Shown here: piece after piece, positions 16,694 to 26,563 of the stretch
Position numbering within the stretch: position 1 is the first letter of the stretch
Layout: every line of letters starts with the position of its first letter
From: Zavarzinia aquatilis
Lineage (GTDB): Bacteria > Pseudomonadota > Alphaproteobacteria > Zavarziniales > Zavarziniaceae
NCBI RefSeq assembly: GCF_003173035.1
Contig: NZ_QGLE01000013.1
Coordinates: 52,871 to 116,870, forward strand
Direction: 5' to 3'
DNA length: 64,000 nucleotides
Translations under genes and position numbers: made by a program
The notes under the pieces: model-generated
The model's input: only the letters and a program-made list of their open reading frames with translations
What the model was told of the DNA's origin: nothing
Databases searched by the model: none

Positions 16694-16960
16694 ATGCCCA
16701 GCAGCTACACCATCGGCAAGCATTTCGAGGATTTCATCCGCGAACAGGTCGCCACCGGCCGCTATGCCAGCGCGAGCGAAGTGATCCGCGATGCCCTCCG
16801 CCTGCTCGAAGAGCGCGAGGCCCGCAAGGCTGCCTTCGAGAAGGCCATCGAAGACAGTCTCGCCGATGTCGAGGCGGGCCGGGTGATCGACGCCGATGAA
16901 GTCTTCGATAGGTTGCTGGCCCAACTGGAGGCGCTGCCAGCTGGAACCGAAGGCGCGTGA
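16694..16960 (+). CDS. parD: ParD-family ribbon-helix-helix antitoxin
   Basis: The 88-residue protein has the CopG/ParD DNA-binding N-terminus: SYTIGKHFEDFIREQVATGR followed by YASASEVIRDALRLLEEREA. The C-terminal part, DADEVFDRLLAQLEAL, would wrap the toxin. A strong AGGAGG lies at 16681-16686. The stop overlaps the toxin start by four bases (GTGA). It should neutralise ParE and, as a complex, repress the operon through the palindrome at 16662-16680. Confidence 0.94.
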   Translation: MPSSYTIGKHFEDFIREQVATGRYASASEVIRDALRLLEEREARKAAFEKAIEDSLADVEAGRVIDADEVFDRLLAQLEALPAGTEGA

Positions 16961-17247
16961 AAGTCGCCTTTTCCGCAAGAGCTCAGGCAGGACTCCGCAG
17001 CATCGCCCTCTATATCGCAAGGGACAACAGGGCGAGGGCGATCACTTTCGTCGAAGAGTTGCGGGACAAGGCCAAGGCACTTACCGAGATGCCGCTGGCC
17101 TTCCCGCTGGTGCCGGGGCACGAGTCCATCGGACTTCGTCGGCGACCGCACGGCGACTATCTCATTCTTTACCGTGTCGAGGACGCCCGGATCGTCATCC
17201 TCGACATCATCCACGCCGCCCGCGACTGGCAGGGGCTGCTGCGGTAA
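16957..17247 (+). CDS. parE: ParE-family RelE-fold toxin
   Basis: The 96-residue protein begins at GTG 16957 with KVAFSARAQAGLRSIALYIA, then REDN-like ARDNRARAITFVEELR. It ends GLRRRPHGDYLILYRVED and ILDIIHAARDWQGLL, the core of ParE toxins, which poison DNA gyrase. RelE-type mRNA cleavage residues are not evident, favouring the ParE branch. It is coupled to parD by GTGA. A chromosomal pair like this may be a stability or stress module. It sits alone between metabolic genes with no other mobile-element signs. Confidence 0.93.
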   Translation: MKVAFSARAQAGLRSIALYIARDNRARAITFVEELRDKAKALTEMPLAFPLVPGHESIGLRRRPHGDYLILYRVEDARIVILDIIHAARDWQGLLR

Positions 17248-17262
17248 TACCCTGCGACAATC

Positions 17263-18348
17263 TCAGTCCAGCGCCGGGTAGTCCGTATAGCCTTCCGCGC
17301 CGCCGCCATAGAGGGTTTCGCGGACCACGGCGTTGAGGGGCGCGTTCTGCTGCAGGCGCGCGACGAGATCGGGATTGGCGATGAAGGGTTTGCCGAAGGC
17401 GATCAGGTCGGCGTGGTCGGCGAGCAGGGCCTGATCGGCCAGCGCCTTGTCATAGCCGTTGTTGGCGATATAGGCGCCGCGGAAGCGTTTGCGAAGGGCG
17501 ACGAAATCGAACGGCTGGCCGATGTCGCGGCTGCCGCCGGTGGCGCCTTCGACGATATGGATATAGGCGATGCCGCGCGCGTCCAGCCCCTCGACGACAT
17601 GGCTGAACAGAGCCGTCGGGTCGCTGTCCGATATGTCATTGGACGGGGAGACGGGGGCGAGGCGGACGCCGGTCCGCTCCGGCCCGATGGCGGCGGAAAC
17701 GGCTTCGACCACCTCGAAGAGCAGGCGGGCGCGGTTGGCGATGGGGCCGCCATAGGCATCGTCCCGCTTGTTGGTGCCGTCGCGCAGGAACTGGTCGAGC
17801 AGATAGCCGTTGGCGGCGTGAATCTCGACCCCGTCGAAGCCGGCGGTCATCGCGTTGCGCGCGGCCGTCGCGTAAGTCGCGACCAGGCCCGGCAATTCTT
17901 CGGTGCGCAGCGCCCGGGGCATGGAAGTGGGGGCAAAGTCACCATTCACGAAGGTCTTGGCATTGGCCTGAATCGCCGAGGGGGCGACGGGCTCCACGCC
18001 GCCCGGCTGCAGGGCAACATTGGAAATACGGCCGACATGCCAGAGCTGAAGATAGATATGGCCGCCCGCGTCGTGCACCGCGTCGGTCACCTTGCGCCAG
18101 CCGGCGATCTGCTCTTCGCTGTGGATGCCGGGGGTGGCGTCATAGCCTTGGCCTTCGGGGCAGATCTGGCTGGCTTCGGAAATGATCAGGCCGGCGCTGG
18201 CGCGCTGGCGGTAATATTCGGCCATCAGCGCGGTCGGCACATTGCCGGGGCCGGCGCGGTCGCGGGTGAGCGGCGCCATGACGATGCGATTCGGCAAGTC
18301 GATCGAGGCCATGCGATAGGGCGAAAACAGGGGGGAGGTCCGGGACAT
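17263..18348 (-). CDS. Old Yellow Enzyme family ene-reductase (NemA-like alkene reductase)
   Basis: The 361-residue FMN enzyme starts SPLFSPYRMASIDLPNRIVM and has APLTRDRAGPGNVP near the flavin. It carries the substrate-binding HAANGYLLDQFLRDGTN with its His/Asn pair, and the C-terminal flavin-binding IANNGYDKALAD and LIAFGKPFIANPDL. It reduces activated C=C bonds (N-ethylmaleimide, enones, possibly nitrate esters) with NAD(P)H. Length is normal. It is a single-gene unit, and the stop lies 15 bp after parE on the other strand. NemA genes are often controlled by an adjacent TetR-type repressor; none is present here. Confidence 0.95.
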   Translation of the reverse strand: MSRTSPLFSPYRMASIDLPNRIVMAPLTRDRAGPGNVPTALMAEYYRQRASAGLIISEASQICPEGQGYDATPGIHSEEQIAGWRKVTDAVHDAGGHIYLQLWHVGRISNVALQPGGVEPVAPSAIQANAKTFVNGDFAPTSMPRALRTEELPGLVATYATAARNAMTAGFDGVEIHAANGYLLDQFLRDGTNKRDDAYGGPIANRARLLFEVVEAVSAAIGPERTGVRLAPVSPSNDISDSDPTALFSHVVEGLDARGIAYIHIVEGATGGSRDIGQPFDFVALRKRFRGAYIANNGYDKALADQALLADHADLIAFGKPFIANPDLVARLQQNAPLNAVVRETLYGGGAEGYTDYPALD

Positions 18349-18460
18349 GGCTCAACCCTTCGGATTGTAGGGATAATGCGTTAAGGGTGGTCCCGCCGCC
18401 CGCGCATCGCAAGGCACCGCGGGAACAGGGGCCTATGGCGCAGAATGCAGGCTTCGGGCC

Positions 18461-18488
18461 TTGACGAATGGGCATCGCGGGTCTAGAA
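18461..18488 (+). promoter_or_regulatory. Likely sigma-70 promoter of rpmB
   Basis: TTGACG (18461-18466), preceded by C as in alphaproteobacterial -35 elements, is separated by 16 bp from CTAGAA (18483-18488). Transcription would start near 18495, giving a leader of about 68 nt before the L28 start codon at 18563. Confidence 0.55.
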
Positions 18489-18562
18489 GACGCGACTTCC
18501 ACGGGGAGCCTTGGGCTTCCAGTGATACGGATATTTTGCGCAAAAGGCATGGGAGATCACAC

Positions 18563-18865
18563 ATGGCGCGGCGCTGCGAACTGACCGGCAAGGGCGTTCT
18601 CGTTGGCAACAACGTCAGCCATGCCAACAACAAGACCCGGACCCGTTTCCTGCCGAACCTGGTGAACGTGTCCCTGATCAGCGAGTCGCTGAATCAGTCG
18701 ATCCGTTTCCGCATCTCGGCCAATGCCCTGCGCTCGGTCGAGCATAACGGCGGCCTCGATGCCTTCCTGGTCAAGGCCCGCGACACCGAGCTGTCGCTGA
18801 AGGCCCGCCGCCTGAAGAAGCTGATCGAGAAGCGCGCCGAAGCCGCGGTCGCCCAGGCCGCCTGA
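18563..18865 (+). CDS. rpmB: 50S ribosomal protein L28
   Basis: The 100-residue protein starts [20 protein letters not shown] and continues [15 protein letters not shown], the L28 signature; the C-terminal [14 protein letters not shown] and [12 protein letters not shown] are also typical of alphaproteobacterial L28. It is a structural component of the large subunit near the E site. ATG 18563 follows GGGAG at 18551-18555. The gene yhhQ starts 17 bp downstream. Promoter-like elements lie at 18461-18488. Confidence 0.97.
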   Translation: MARRCELTGKGVLVGNNVSHANNKTRTRFLPNLVNVSLISESLNQSIRFRISANALRSVEHNGGLDAFLVKARDTELSLKARRLKKLIEKRAEAAVAQAA

Positions 18866-18882
18866 GCGGACGGGGCGGGGCC

Positions 18883-19440
18883 GTGACGGCGCTGGCCACG
18901 ACGGACCGGGGTTTCTTCCTCGGCGCCGTCGCCGCCATGACCGCCGTCGTGGTCGCTTCCAACATCCTGGTCCAATATCCGTTCGAGCCCTTCGGTCTCG
19001 CGGATTGGCTGACCTGGGGTGCCTTTACCTACCCGCTGTCCTTCTTCGTCACCGATCTGACCAACCGGCAGATCGGTGCCGTCGCGGCACGGCGGGTAGT
19101 CTATGTCGGCTTCCTGATCGCCGTCGTCCTGTCGGCCCTGTTCGCGGACGCGCGTATCGCCGCCGCCTCGGGCCTCGCTTTCCTCACCGGCCAGCTGCTC
19201 GACGTCACGGTGTTCAACCACCTGCGCCGCCAGACCTGGTGGCGGGCGCCGCTGGCGGCTTCGGCCCTTGGCTCCATCGTCGACACGACGGTGTTCTTCT
19301 CCGCCGCCTTCGCCTTCTCGGGCCTGCCCTGGCTCGGCTGGGCGGCCGGCGACCTCGCGGTGAAACTCTCCTTCGCCCTTGGCCTGCTTGCCCCGTTCCG
19401 GCTGGCCATCGCCTGGTGGGGCCGCCCGCAGGCCGCCTGA
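18883..19440 (+). CDS. YhhQ/VUT-family queuosine-precursor transporter
   Basis: The 185-residue membrane protein has about six hydrophobic segments and the family landmarks VVASNILVQYPFEPFG, GAFTYPLSFFVTDLTNRQ and LLDVTVFNHLRRQTWW. The FxxTDLxNxxxG pattern with the following polar residues is the YhhQ (DUF165/VUT) core. In E. coli YhhQ imports the queuosine precursors preQ0 and preQ1. It starts at GTG 18883, 17 bp after rpmB, likely in one transcript. The substrate assignment is by family only. Confidence 0.9.
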   Translation: MTALATTDRGFFLGAVAAMTAVVVASNILVQYPFEPFGLADWLTWGAFTYPLSFFVTDLTNRQIGAVAARRVVYVGFLIAVVLSALFADARIAAASGLAFLTGQLLDVTVFNHLRRQTWWRAPLAASALGSIVDTTVFFSAAFAFSGLPWLGWAAGDLAVKLSFALGLLAPFRLAIAWWGRPQAA

Positions 19441-19660
19441 AGCCATCGCGCCGTGCATGGTTGGTGTGACGCATGGCGTCACTCGATTTCCGCTCTTCTG
19501 AAATCTCATATGTTCCACGCCGAAATGTGACGTCGCGCACATCCGTCGCGGCCAAGTTGCGCGATGTCTGGACTGCCCCCCGCGGCCCCATGGGGCCGGA
19601 TGTCCAGAGGTCACGGCGCCCCCCGGGCCGACCGATCCGTAACAGAGCGAGATTCGACAG

Positions 19661-22537
19661 ATGAGCAGTGCAATCACCATGGTCCCTGTGTCCGGCACGA
19701 TGGGCGACGACTATCTCTATGCCTCCTGGCAGGCAGACGACATCTCGGCGAATGGCGGCGACGACTATATTTTCGCGTCGCCCGAAGTCATGGCGGGCGA
19801 CGTCTATGATGGCGGTGTAGGGATCGACACGCTGGGTCTGAGCTTCTACGGCGCCACCCGGGGGATCAATATCGCCGTGGCCGATACGCCGACGGCCACC
19901 ACCTTTCTCGGTGCCACGCTGACCAGCATCGAGAGGCTGCAGGTCTTCGCGACCGACTACGCCGACCGCTTCACCGGCGGTGCCTGGGGCGACATGTTCC
20001 AGGGGGGCGGGGGCAACGATATCGCCGATGGCGGCGGCGGCAACGATTTCATCAGTGGCGATGAGGGGCGGGACCAGCTGCGCGGCGGGGCTGGCGACGA
20101 TCTGATCGACGGCGGCGCCGATATCGACACGCTCTACGGCGGCTTCGGGCGCGACCTGATCAATGGCGGCGACGGCGACGACAAGATCTATGGCGAGGCC
20201 GGGGATGACAGTCTGTTCGGTGGCGCCGGTAAGGACACGATCTCGGGCGGCGATGGCAATGATTACATCTGGGGCGAGGCCGGAAACGACACGATCGACG
20301 GCGGTGCCGGTGACGATCTGATCGTCGGCGGCGCGGGCGACGACACCCTGAAAGGGGGCTCGGGGGCCGACCGCATCGAGACCAGCCTGCTCGAAGGGCG
20401 GGACGTGATCAATGGTGGCAGCGGCCTCGATCGCGTGGTGATCCGCGATCTTGCCGGCACGTTCACGGCGCTGGCCTCCAATCTCGTGAACACGCTCGCG
20501 AATGGAACGACCCTGCAATATGTCGAGGCGTACGAACTCCACGGTTCTGCCGGTGTCGACAAATTCACCGGCCATGACCGAGACGATGCGATGAACGGCT
20601 ATGCCGGCAACGACACGTTGAAGGGCGAAGGCGGCGATGACGCGCTCGACGGCGGCACCGGCCGTGACCGCCTGGAAGGCGGCGCGGGCGACGATGTGCT
20701 GTCCGCCGCCGGGGGCGGCGCCGACACGCTGATCGGCGGCACCGGTGTCGATCTCGCCAGGCTCGACCGCTCCAATCCCGCGGAATCGCGAAATTACACC
20801 ATGTCCTTCTCGGCCGATGGCAAGACCATCACCCTGTCGGACGGCACCACCATGACCGATATCGAGCGTCTCGACATCACCACCAGCAAGGGTGACGACA
20901 CGCTTTCCGCCGGCAATGCGCTCAGCGTCCGCTTCGACGCGGGTGAAGGCAACAACAGCCTGACCGGCGGCTCGGGCGGGGACACGCTGATGTCGGGTGC
21001 CGGAGCCGACACGATCTCGGGCGGCGCGGGCGACGATTACATTGTCGATCAAGGCGGCAACAACACGATCGACGCGGGGACCGGTAACGATCGGGTCAGC
21101 GTGACGTCAAAGGTTTCCGCGACCACCACCATCGCCCTTGGCGCGGGCAATGATACCGCCTTCCTGAACGACGGAACGGGCAGTGTTCGTGGCACCTACA
21201 CGGTCGACGGCGGGACCGGCTTCGACTTTGTCGCGATCAACCGGTCGCAGGCGACGGCCGCCATCACATTCGTGCTTTCGGCCAATGCGACCCTGGTCAA
21301 CGGCGCGGCCACGTTGAAGAACATCGAGCAGGTCGACATTCGCACCGGCAGCGGCAACGACAGCCTGACCGGTGGGGCTGCGGCGGATCGGCTGGATGGC
21401 GGGGCCGGCAATGACATGCTGAAGGGTCTCGCGGGGGACGACATGCTGGTGGGCGGGGCCGGGGCCGACACGCTTCATGGCGATGCCGGCGACGACGAAC
21501 TCTGGGCCGGCAACGGCGGTCCGGACGGCGATGCCGACCAGCTCTATGGCGGCGACGGCAACGACCGACTCCACATCTCTGCCGGGGATTTTGCCGATGG
21601 CGGCGCGGGCATCGACCATCTGTTGCTCGATCTGTCCGACCAGACCGTGGCCGCGCGCTTCACCCTGACCACCGGCAGGCTGACCGTGGGGGGCTCCACG
21701 ACCTTTGAAGGCATCGAAGCCTTGACCTTCGACGGCGGCAGCGGCGCGGATGCGGTCACCACCGGAAACTACGCCGACCGACTGAGTGGCGGCGATGGCA
21801 ACGACACCCTGAAAGCCGGCGGTGGCAATGACGAATTGCGGGACGGCAACGGCAGCGACAAGCTTTATGGCGGTGCTGGCGACGATATGCTGATCCGGAC
21901 CGACGAGGACGGCGCTGGTGCCGATGTTTTCGATGGCCAGTCCGGCTTCGACACGCTGGCCTTCGCCATTGATTCCGCCACCGGCGTCACCATCGACCTG
22001 GAAAATCGCGCCCTCAACGACGGTCTCGCCAAGGGCATGACGATCAGCAACATCGAGCGGATCATCGGCACCGATATCGCGGATACGATCCGCGGCAGCG
22101 CGGCCGCGGAGACCTTCGAGGGCGGCTATGGCTCCGATATTCTCGATGGCCGTGCCGGTGACGATGTCCTGCGGGGCGGCCAGGGCGGCGACATCCTGAC
22201 CGGCGGCGCCGGCAAGGACATGTTCGCCTATGGCGACGATGTCTTCGATGCCAGCGGCGCCGCCGGTGCCGGCGATCTGATCACCGATTTCCATCGTGGC
22301 GAGGACAAAATCCTCATCGACCGGGAAGGCTTCGACCTCGCCGCCGATTATGCCCTTGCCCTCGTGGTGGGAGCCGACCCGGTGGCGACAGGGAGCAAGG
22401 CCCAGTTCCTGTTTGAAAGTGACAATGGCCGCCTGTGGTTCGATGCCGATGGTGCCGGTGGCGCCGGGGAGGCGATGCTGATCGCCACCTTGCAGGGCGT
22501 GACCACATTGTCGGTGTCGGATTTCATTCTGGCCTGA
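19661..22537 (+). CDS. RTX-type calcium-binding secreted protein (958 aa)
   Basis: The protein has no N-terminal signal peptide and is built of glycine/aspartate nonapeptide blocks (GGxGxDxLx), such as GGAGDDLIDGGADIDTLYGG and GDAGDDELWAGNG. These form calcium-binding beta-rolls. Between the blocks are less repetitive stretches, for example NGAATLKNIEQVDIRTGSG. The C-terminus (DKILIDREGFDLAADY, ending LSVSDFILA) is the uncleaved type I secretion signal region. No type I transporter gene lies in the window. No catalytic domain was seen, so it may be an adhesin or surface-layer-like protein. The upstream 220 bp hold no gene. Two shorter RTX proteins lie downstream. Confidence 0.9.
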   Translation: MSSAITMVPVSGTMGDDYLYASWQADDISANGGDDYIFASPEVMAGDVYDGGVGIDTLGLSFYGATRGINIAVADTPTATTFLGATLTSIERLQVFATDYADRFTGGAWGDMFQGGGGNDIADGGGGNDFISGDEGRDQLRGGAGDDLIDGGADIDTLYGGFGRDLINGGDGDDKIYGEAGDDSLFGGAGKDTISGGDGNDYIWGEAGNDTIDGGAGDDLIVGGAGDDTLKGGSGADRIETSLLEGRDVINGGSGLDRVVIRDLAGTFTALASNLVNTLANGTTLQYVEAYELHGSAGVDKFTGHDRDDAMNGYAGNDTLKGEGGDDALDGGTGRDRLEGGAGDDVLSAAGGGADTLIGGTGVDLARLDRSNPAESRNYTMSFSADGKTITLSDGTTMTDIERLDITTSKGDDTLSAGNALSVRFDAGEGNNSLTGGSGGDTLMSGAGADTISGGAGDDYIVDQGGNNTIDAGTGNDRVSVTSKVSATTTIALGAGNDTAFLNDGTGSVRGTYTVDGGTGFDFVAINRSQATAAITFVLSANATLVNGAATLKNIEQVDIRTGSGNDSLTGGAAADRLDGGAGNDMLKGLAGDDMLVGGAGADTLHGDAGDDELWAGNGGPDGDADQLYGGDGNDRLHISAGDFADGGAGIDHLLLDLSDQTVAARFTLTTGRLTVGGSTTFEGIEALTFDGGSGADAVTTGNYADRLSGGDGNDTLKAGGGNDELRDGNGSDKLYGGAGDDMLIRTDEDGAGADVFDGQSGFDTLAFAIDSATGVTIDLENRALNDGLAKGMTISNIERIIGTDIADTIRGSAAAETFEGGYGSDILDGRAGDDVLRGGQGGDILTGGAGKDMFAYGDDVFDASGAAGAGDLITDFHRGEDKILIDREGFDLAADYALALVVGADPVATGSKAQFLFESDNGRLWFDADGAGGAGEAMLIATLQGVTTLSVSDFILA

Positions 22538-22544
22538 CGATATC

Positions 22545-22572
22545 CGGCCCCTTGCCGCGAGGCAGGGGGCCG
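22545..22572. terminator. GC-rich bidirectional hairpin after the first RTX gene
   Basis: A 12-bp stem, CGGCCCCTTGCC with GGCAGGGGGCCG (one G-T pair), has a GCGA loop. It lies between the convergent stops of the RTX gene and the phytase-like gene. There is no T tract, so it may slow polymerase or protect mRNA ends rather than act as a classic terminator. Confidence 0.5.
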
Positions 22573-22577
22573 AACCG

Positions 22578-23570
22578 TCAGGGCAGCACGAAATCCATCA
22601 GCAGGGTCCGCTGCAGCGGATTGAAATTGTCGTCCGACAGGACGAGAGCGTGTGTCTTGCTCGCCGCGTCGCGATAGATGCCGAGGGCTTCGGAATTGTC
22701 GACCGTCAGCTCGGCCGGGATACGGGCGAGTTCGCGGCCCGCGATGGGCGTGGCGGACTCCGTCGATACCGCCGGCAGGACCGACAGCCGGGCGCCCGGG
22801 CCGGTCAGCAGGTCGTAGCGCCGCTCCAGCAGCAGGAAGTCGCCACCCGGCAGGGGCTTCAGATCGGTCGGCTTGAAGTCGGCGACGGCTTCCAGCGCCA
22901 GCGTGCGGGGCGGGGCGCCGTCCGGCCCATCGAAGCGCCAGCCCTGGTGGCGGCCGGCGGCATCCAGCAAGTCTTCGGAAAAGCCGAACAGGGCGCCGTC
23001 CGACAGGGCGGTCAGGGCTTCCAGCCCGCCGTTGGGATCGGCCTTGCGCAGGTCCGGCGGGATCGGCAACGTCTCGGGCACATGCAGCAGCGGCAGGGAG
23101 CCATCGGCCTGCGCCGGGTAAAGCAGGATGCGATGATCCTGCTCGAAGGCGACGATCATGCTGCCGTCGGCGCGGGCGGTGATGGCTTCGGCATCGCCGT
23201 TCATCTTGTCGCCGCCGAGCGGCCGTCCGTCGGGGGCGAGCAGGGGGCCGATCTCGGCGTTGGCGAGCCCTGAAATCCGGCCATCCTGCCGGACAAGGTC
23301 AGCGGTCAGCCACCAGCCGATGTCGCTGATCAGCACGATCCGCGCGCCATCGGGCGAGACCAGCATTCCCGACCAGCCGCCAAAGCGGCCATCGTCCGAC
23401 AGAAGGGTAAGGCCACCAGCATAATCGAGGCTGCCGACCCGCTTGACGCCGGGATGCGCCGGATCGAGGGGGACCGGGTGCGTCTCGACCGCGATCTGCC
23501 CCGCCATGGCCGGCAGGGCAGGGAACAGCAAGCCGATCAGCAGGAAGGCGTCGGGCCCGCGCAGGCTCAT
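22578..23570 (-). CDS. Esterase-like activity of phytase family protein
   Basis: The 330-residue protein has a signal peptide ([16 protein letters not shown]) and a beta-propeller-like body: [54 protein letters not shown] and [12 protein letters not shown]. The repeated (G)xEAL/I motif is characteristic of the phytase-like domain PF13449. Members are periplasmic or extracellular and of uncertain substrate. Its start overlaps the cobT stop (ATGA at 23567-23570), so it is co-translated with the cobaltochelatase genes. This neighbourhood is seen in other Alphaproteobacteria, but no link to cobalamin is established. Confidence 0.86.
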   Translation of the reverse strand: MSLRGPDAFLLIGLLFPALPAMAGQIAVETHPVPLDPAHPGVKRVGSLDYAGGLTLLSDDGRFGGWSGMLVSPDGARIVLISDIGWWLTADLVRQDGRISGLANAEIGPLLAPDGRPLGGDKMNGDAEAITARADGSMIVAFEQDHRILLYPAQADGSLPLLHVPETLPIPPDLRKADPNGGLEALTALSDGALFGFSEDLLDAAGRHQGWRFDGPDGAPPRTLALEAVADFKPTDLKPLPGGDFLLLERRYDLLTGPGARLSVLPAVSTESATPIAGRELARIPAELTVDNSEALGIYRDAASKTHALVLSDDNFNPLQRTLLMDFVLP

Positions 23571-25528
23571 CGCCCGCGCTGCCCGCCGGCCCGGCGCCCG
23601 CCTTGTCCCGGCTTGCCCGCGGCCGCCTTGGCCCCCGCCTTCTCGTCGAACAGCGACGCCAGCTGTTCCATCATGGCGCCGCCCAGCTGCTCCGCCTCGA
23701 CGATGGTGACGGCGCGGCGGTAGTAACGGGTAACGTCATGGCCGATGCCGATGGCGATCAGCTCGACCGGCGAGCGGGTCTCGATCCATTCGATCACCTG
23801 GCGCAGGTGTTTCTCGAGATAGGAGCCGGAATTGACCGACAGGGTGCTGTCGTCGACCGGCGCGCCGTCCGAGATTACCATGAGGATGCGGCGCTGCTCG
23901 TTCCGGGCGAGCAGGCGGTTGTGGGCCCAGAGCAGGGCCTCGCCGTCGATGTTTTCCTTCAGCAGGCCCTCGCGCATCATCAGGCCGAGGTTCTTGCGCG
24001 CCCGGCGCCAGGGCGCGTCTGCGTTCTTGTAGACGATGTGGCGCAGATCGTTCAGACGGCCGGGGGCGGCGGGCTTGCCTTCCTTCAGCCAGCGCTCGCG
24101 CGATTGCCCGCCCTTCCACGCCCGCGTGGTAAAGCCCAGGATCTCGACCTTGACCGAGCAGCGCTCGAGCGTCCGGGCCAGGATGTCGGCGCAGGTCGCG
24201 GCGACGGTGATCGGCCGGCCGCGCATCGAGCCCGAATTGTCGATCAGCAGCGAGACGACCGTGTCGCGGAAGGTCGTGTCGTGTTCCAGCTTGAACGAAA
24301 GCGGATGCATCGGATCGGTGACGACCCGGGACAGGCGCGCGGCGTCGAGCAGGCCTTCCTCGAGATCGAATTCCCAGCTGCGGTTCTGCTTGGCCATCAG
24401 GCGGCGCTGCAGCCGGTTGGCGAGCTTGGAGACGACGCCCTGCAAGGCCTGCAGCTGCTGGTCGAGATAGGCGCGCAGGCGCGTCATCTCGTCGGCGTCA
24501 CACAGTTCCTCGGCCTCGATCACCTCGTCGAAATCGGTGGTATAGGCGCGGTAGGGCGGCTCGCCCGGGGTCTGCTCGATGGGCGTGTTGGGACGCCACG
24601 GCCGTGTCGCCTCGGTCGAATCCTCGCCCTCGGCGCTGTCGAGGTCTTCGTCGCTGTCGATCTGGACGGCGGTCTCGGTCGAATCGTCGTCGCTCGCCTC
24701 GTCGGATTCGACCATTTCCGTGGTCGCGCCCTCGGGGGCGGCGCCTTCGCCCTGGCTGTCGTCGCTCTCGCCCTCGTCCTGATCCTCGTCTTCGCTGTCG
24801 TCGTTCTTGTCCTGGTCGTCCTCGTCGGCGCCCATGTCTTCCGACAGGCCGAGGTCGGCGATCAGCTTGCGCGACATGCGGGAGAAGGCCGCCTGGTCGT
24901 CGATCACGCCGGCGAGGCGCTCGATATCGCCCGCAGCCTTTTCCTGCACCCAGTCGCGCCACAGGTCGACGATCTTGCCGCCCGATTCCGGCGGTGCGGC
25001 GCCGGTCAGGCGCTCGCGCACCATCAGGGCGACCGCTTCCGACAGGGGGGCGTCGGCGCGGTCGACCACGCGGGCATAGCCGCGCGCCTTGCAGCGCTCG
25101 TCGATCATGGTGCCCAGATTGTCGGCGACGCCGACCATGTCGTTGGCGCCGATCGCCTCGCAACGCGCCTGTTCGACCGCGTCGAACACGGCGCGCGCGG
25201 TGGAGCCTTCCGGCAGATACTGGCCGTGCAGCTTGTCGTCGTGATAGCGCAGGCGAAGCGCGGCGGAATCGGCCTGGCCGCGCACCACGGCGACCTCGGT
25301 CGGGTTCATCTCGCGCGAGGGCTGGGGCAGGCGCAGCGCCGCGCCGGGGGCGGGGCTGGAGGCACCGGTCACGCCGCCGAAGCCGCTGGACGGGGCGGCG
25401 GCATTGGGCCGCCCGGTCACGCCTTCGGCGCCGAAGGCGATGTTCAGCTCCTGCTTCTCGGCGATGGCGCGGGTCGCGGCGGCGACCGCGCGCTTGAAGG
25501 GCTCGACGGGGCTTTCGGGACGGGCCAT
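23567..25528 (-). CDS. cobT: Aerobic cobaltochelatase subunit CobT
   Basis: The 653-residue protein starts with the CobT N-terminal domain ([34 protein letters not shown]). An acidic, disordered middle follows ([19 protein letters not shown]). A C-terminal von Willebrand A-like domain carries the MIDAS motif [10 protein letters not shown] and [12 protein letters not shown]. CobT partners the AAA+ subunit CobS and the catalytic CobN to insert Co2+ into hydrogenobyrinic acid a,c-diamide, using ATP. It lies 18 bp after cobS. The length matches rhizobial CobT. cobN is not in the window. Confidence 0.97.
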   Translation of the reverse strand: MARPESPVEPFKRAVAAATRAIAEKQELNIAFGAEGVTGRPNAAAPSSGFGGVTGASSPAPGAALRLPQPSREMNPTEVAVVRGQADSAALRLRYHDDKLHGQYLPEGSTARAVFDAVEQARCEAIGANDMVGVADNLGTMIDERCKARGYARVVDRADAPLSEAVALMVRERLTGAAPPESGGKIVDLWRDWVQEKAAGDIERLAGVIDDQAAFSRMSRKLIADLGLSEDMGADEDDQDKNDDSEDEDQDEGESDDSQGEGAAPEGATTEMVESDEASDDDSTETAVQIDSDEDLDSAEGEDSTEATRPWRPNTPIEQTPGEPPYRAYTTDFDEVIEAEELCDADEMTRLRAYLDQQLQALQGVVSKLANRLQRRLMAKQNRSWEFDLEEGLLDAARLSRVVTDPMHPLSFKLEHDTTFRDTVVSLLIDNSGSMRGRPITVAATCADILARTLERCSVKVEILGFTTRAWKGGQSRERWLKEGKPAAPGRLNDLRHIVYKNADAPWRRARKNLGLMMREGLLKENIDGEALLWAHNRLLARNEQRRILMVISDGAPVDDSTLSVNSGSYLEKHLRQVIEWIETRSPVELIAIGIGHDVTRYYRRAVTIVEAEQLGGAMMEQLASLFDEKAGAKAAAGKPGQGGRRAGGQRGR

Positions 25529-25546
25529 GGCGTCAGGCCGGCTCGA

Positions 25547-26539
25547 TCACGAAATGCGGATGTTGGCGGCGGATTCCGGCAATTCCTTGCCGAAGCAGCG
25601 CTGGTAATATTCCGCCACCGTCGCCCGCTCCACCTCGTCGCACTTGTTGAGGAAGGTGACGCGGAAGGCAAAGGCGACATCGTTGAAGATGCGCGCGTTC
25701 TCGGCCCAGGTGATCACCGTGCGGGGCGACATCACGGTCGAGATATCGCCGGCGATGAAGCCGGCGCGGGTCAGTTCGGCCACGCCGACCATGGCCGTGA
25801 TCGTCTTCTTGCCCTCGGGGTTCTGGAACTGCGGCGACTTGGCGAGGACGATCGCCACTTCCTGATCCTTCGGCAGGTAGTTCAGGGTGACGACGATGTT
25901 CCAGCGGTCCATCTGACCCTGGTTGATCTGCTGCGTGCCGTGATAGAGGCCGGTGGTATCGCCGAGGCCGACCGTGTTTGCCGTGGCGAACAGGCGGAAG
26001 GCGGAATGCGGCCGGATCACCCGGTTCTGGTCGAGCAGGGTCAGCTTGCCCTCGACCTCGAGGATGCGCTGGATCACGAACATCACGTCCGGGCGGCCGG
26101 CGTCATATTCGTCGAACACCAGCGCGGTCGGATTCTGCAGCGCCCAGGGCAGGATGCCTTCGCGGAATTCGGTGACCTGACGGCCTTCCTTCAGGACGAT
26201 GGCGTCCTTGCCGACGAGGTCGATGCGGCTGATGTGGCTGTCGAGATTGATGCGGATGCAGGGCCAGTTCAGCCGCGCGGCGACCTGCTCGATATGGGTC
26301 GACTTGCCGGTGCCGTGATAGCCCTGGATCATGACGCGGCGGTTGTAGGCAAAGCCCGCGAGGATCGCCAGCGTTGTTTCCCGGTCGAAGCGATAAGTCT
26401 CGTCGAGGTCCGGCACATATTCGTTGGGCGCCGAGAAGCCGGGCACTTCGAGATCGCTGTCGATGCCGAACACCTGACGGACCGAAACCTTGATGTCGGG
26501 CTTGCCGTCGAGGGTCACAGCATGGGTGTTGGAAGTCAT
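25547..26539 (-). CDS. cobS: Aerobic cobaltochelatase ATPase subunit CobS
   Basis: The 330-residue AAA+ ATPase has Walker [19 protein letters not shown], Walker [15 protein letters not shown], and sensor-type [20 protein letters not shown]. The N-terminal [17 protein letters not shown] is CobS-specific. It forms the ATPase ring of the CobNST chelatase, shown for Pseudomonas denitrificans and related bacteria. It lies 18 bp before cobT and 24 bp after a J-domain protein gene, all on the minus strand. Confidence 0.97.
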   Translation of the reverse strand: MTSNTHAVTLDGKPDIKVSVRQVFGIDSDLEVPGFSAPNEYVPDLDETYRFDRETTLAILAGFAYNRRVMIQGYHGTGKSTHIEQVAARLNWPCIRINLDSHISRIDLVGKDAIVLKEGRQVTEFREGILPWALQNPTALVFDEYDAGRPDVMFVIQRILEVEGKLTLLDQNRVIRPHSAFRLFATANTVGLGDTTGLYHGTQQINQGQMDRWNIVVTLNYLPKDQEVAIVLAKSPQFQNPEGKKTITAMVGVAELTRAGFIAGDISTVMSPRTVITWAENARIFNDVAFAFRVTFLNKCDEVERATVAEYYQRCFGKELPESAANIRIS

Positions 26540-26563
26540 GATCGGTCAATCCTACTCGGCTGA

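Noticed and set aside
23603..26563. 986-codon plus-strand open frame opposite cobT and cobS
   Set aside because: Antisense to two certain genes; no recognisable motif.
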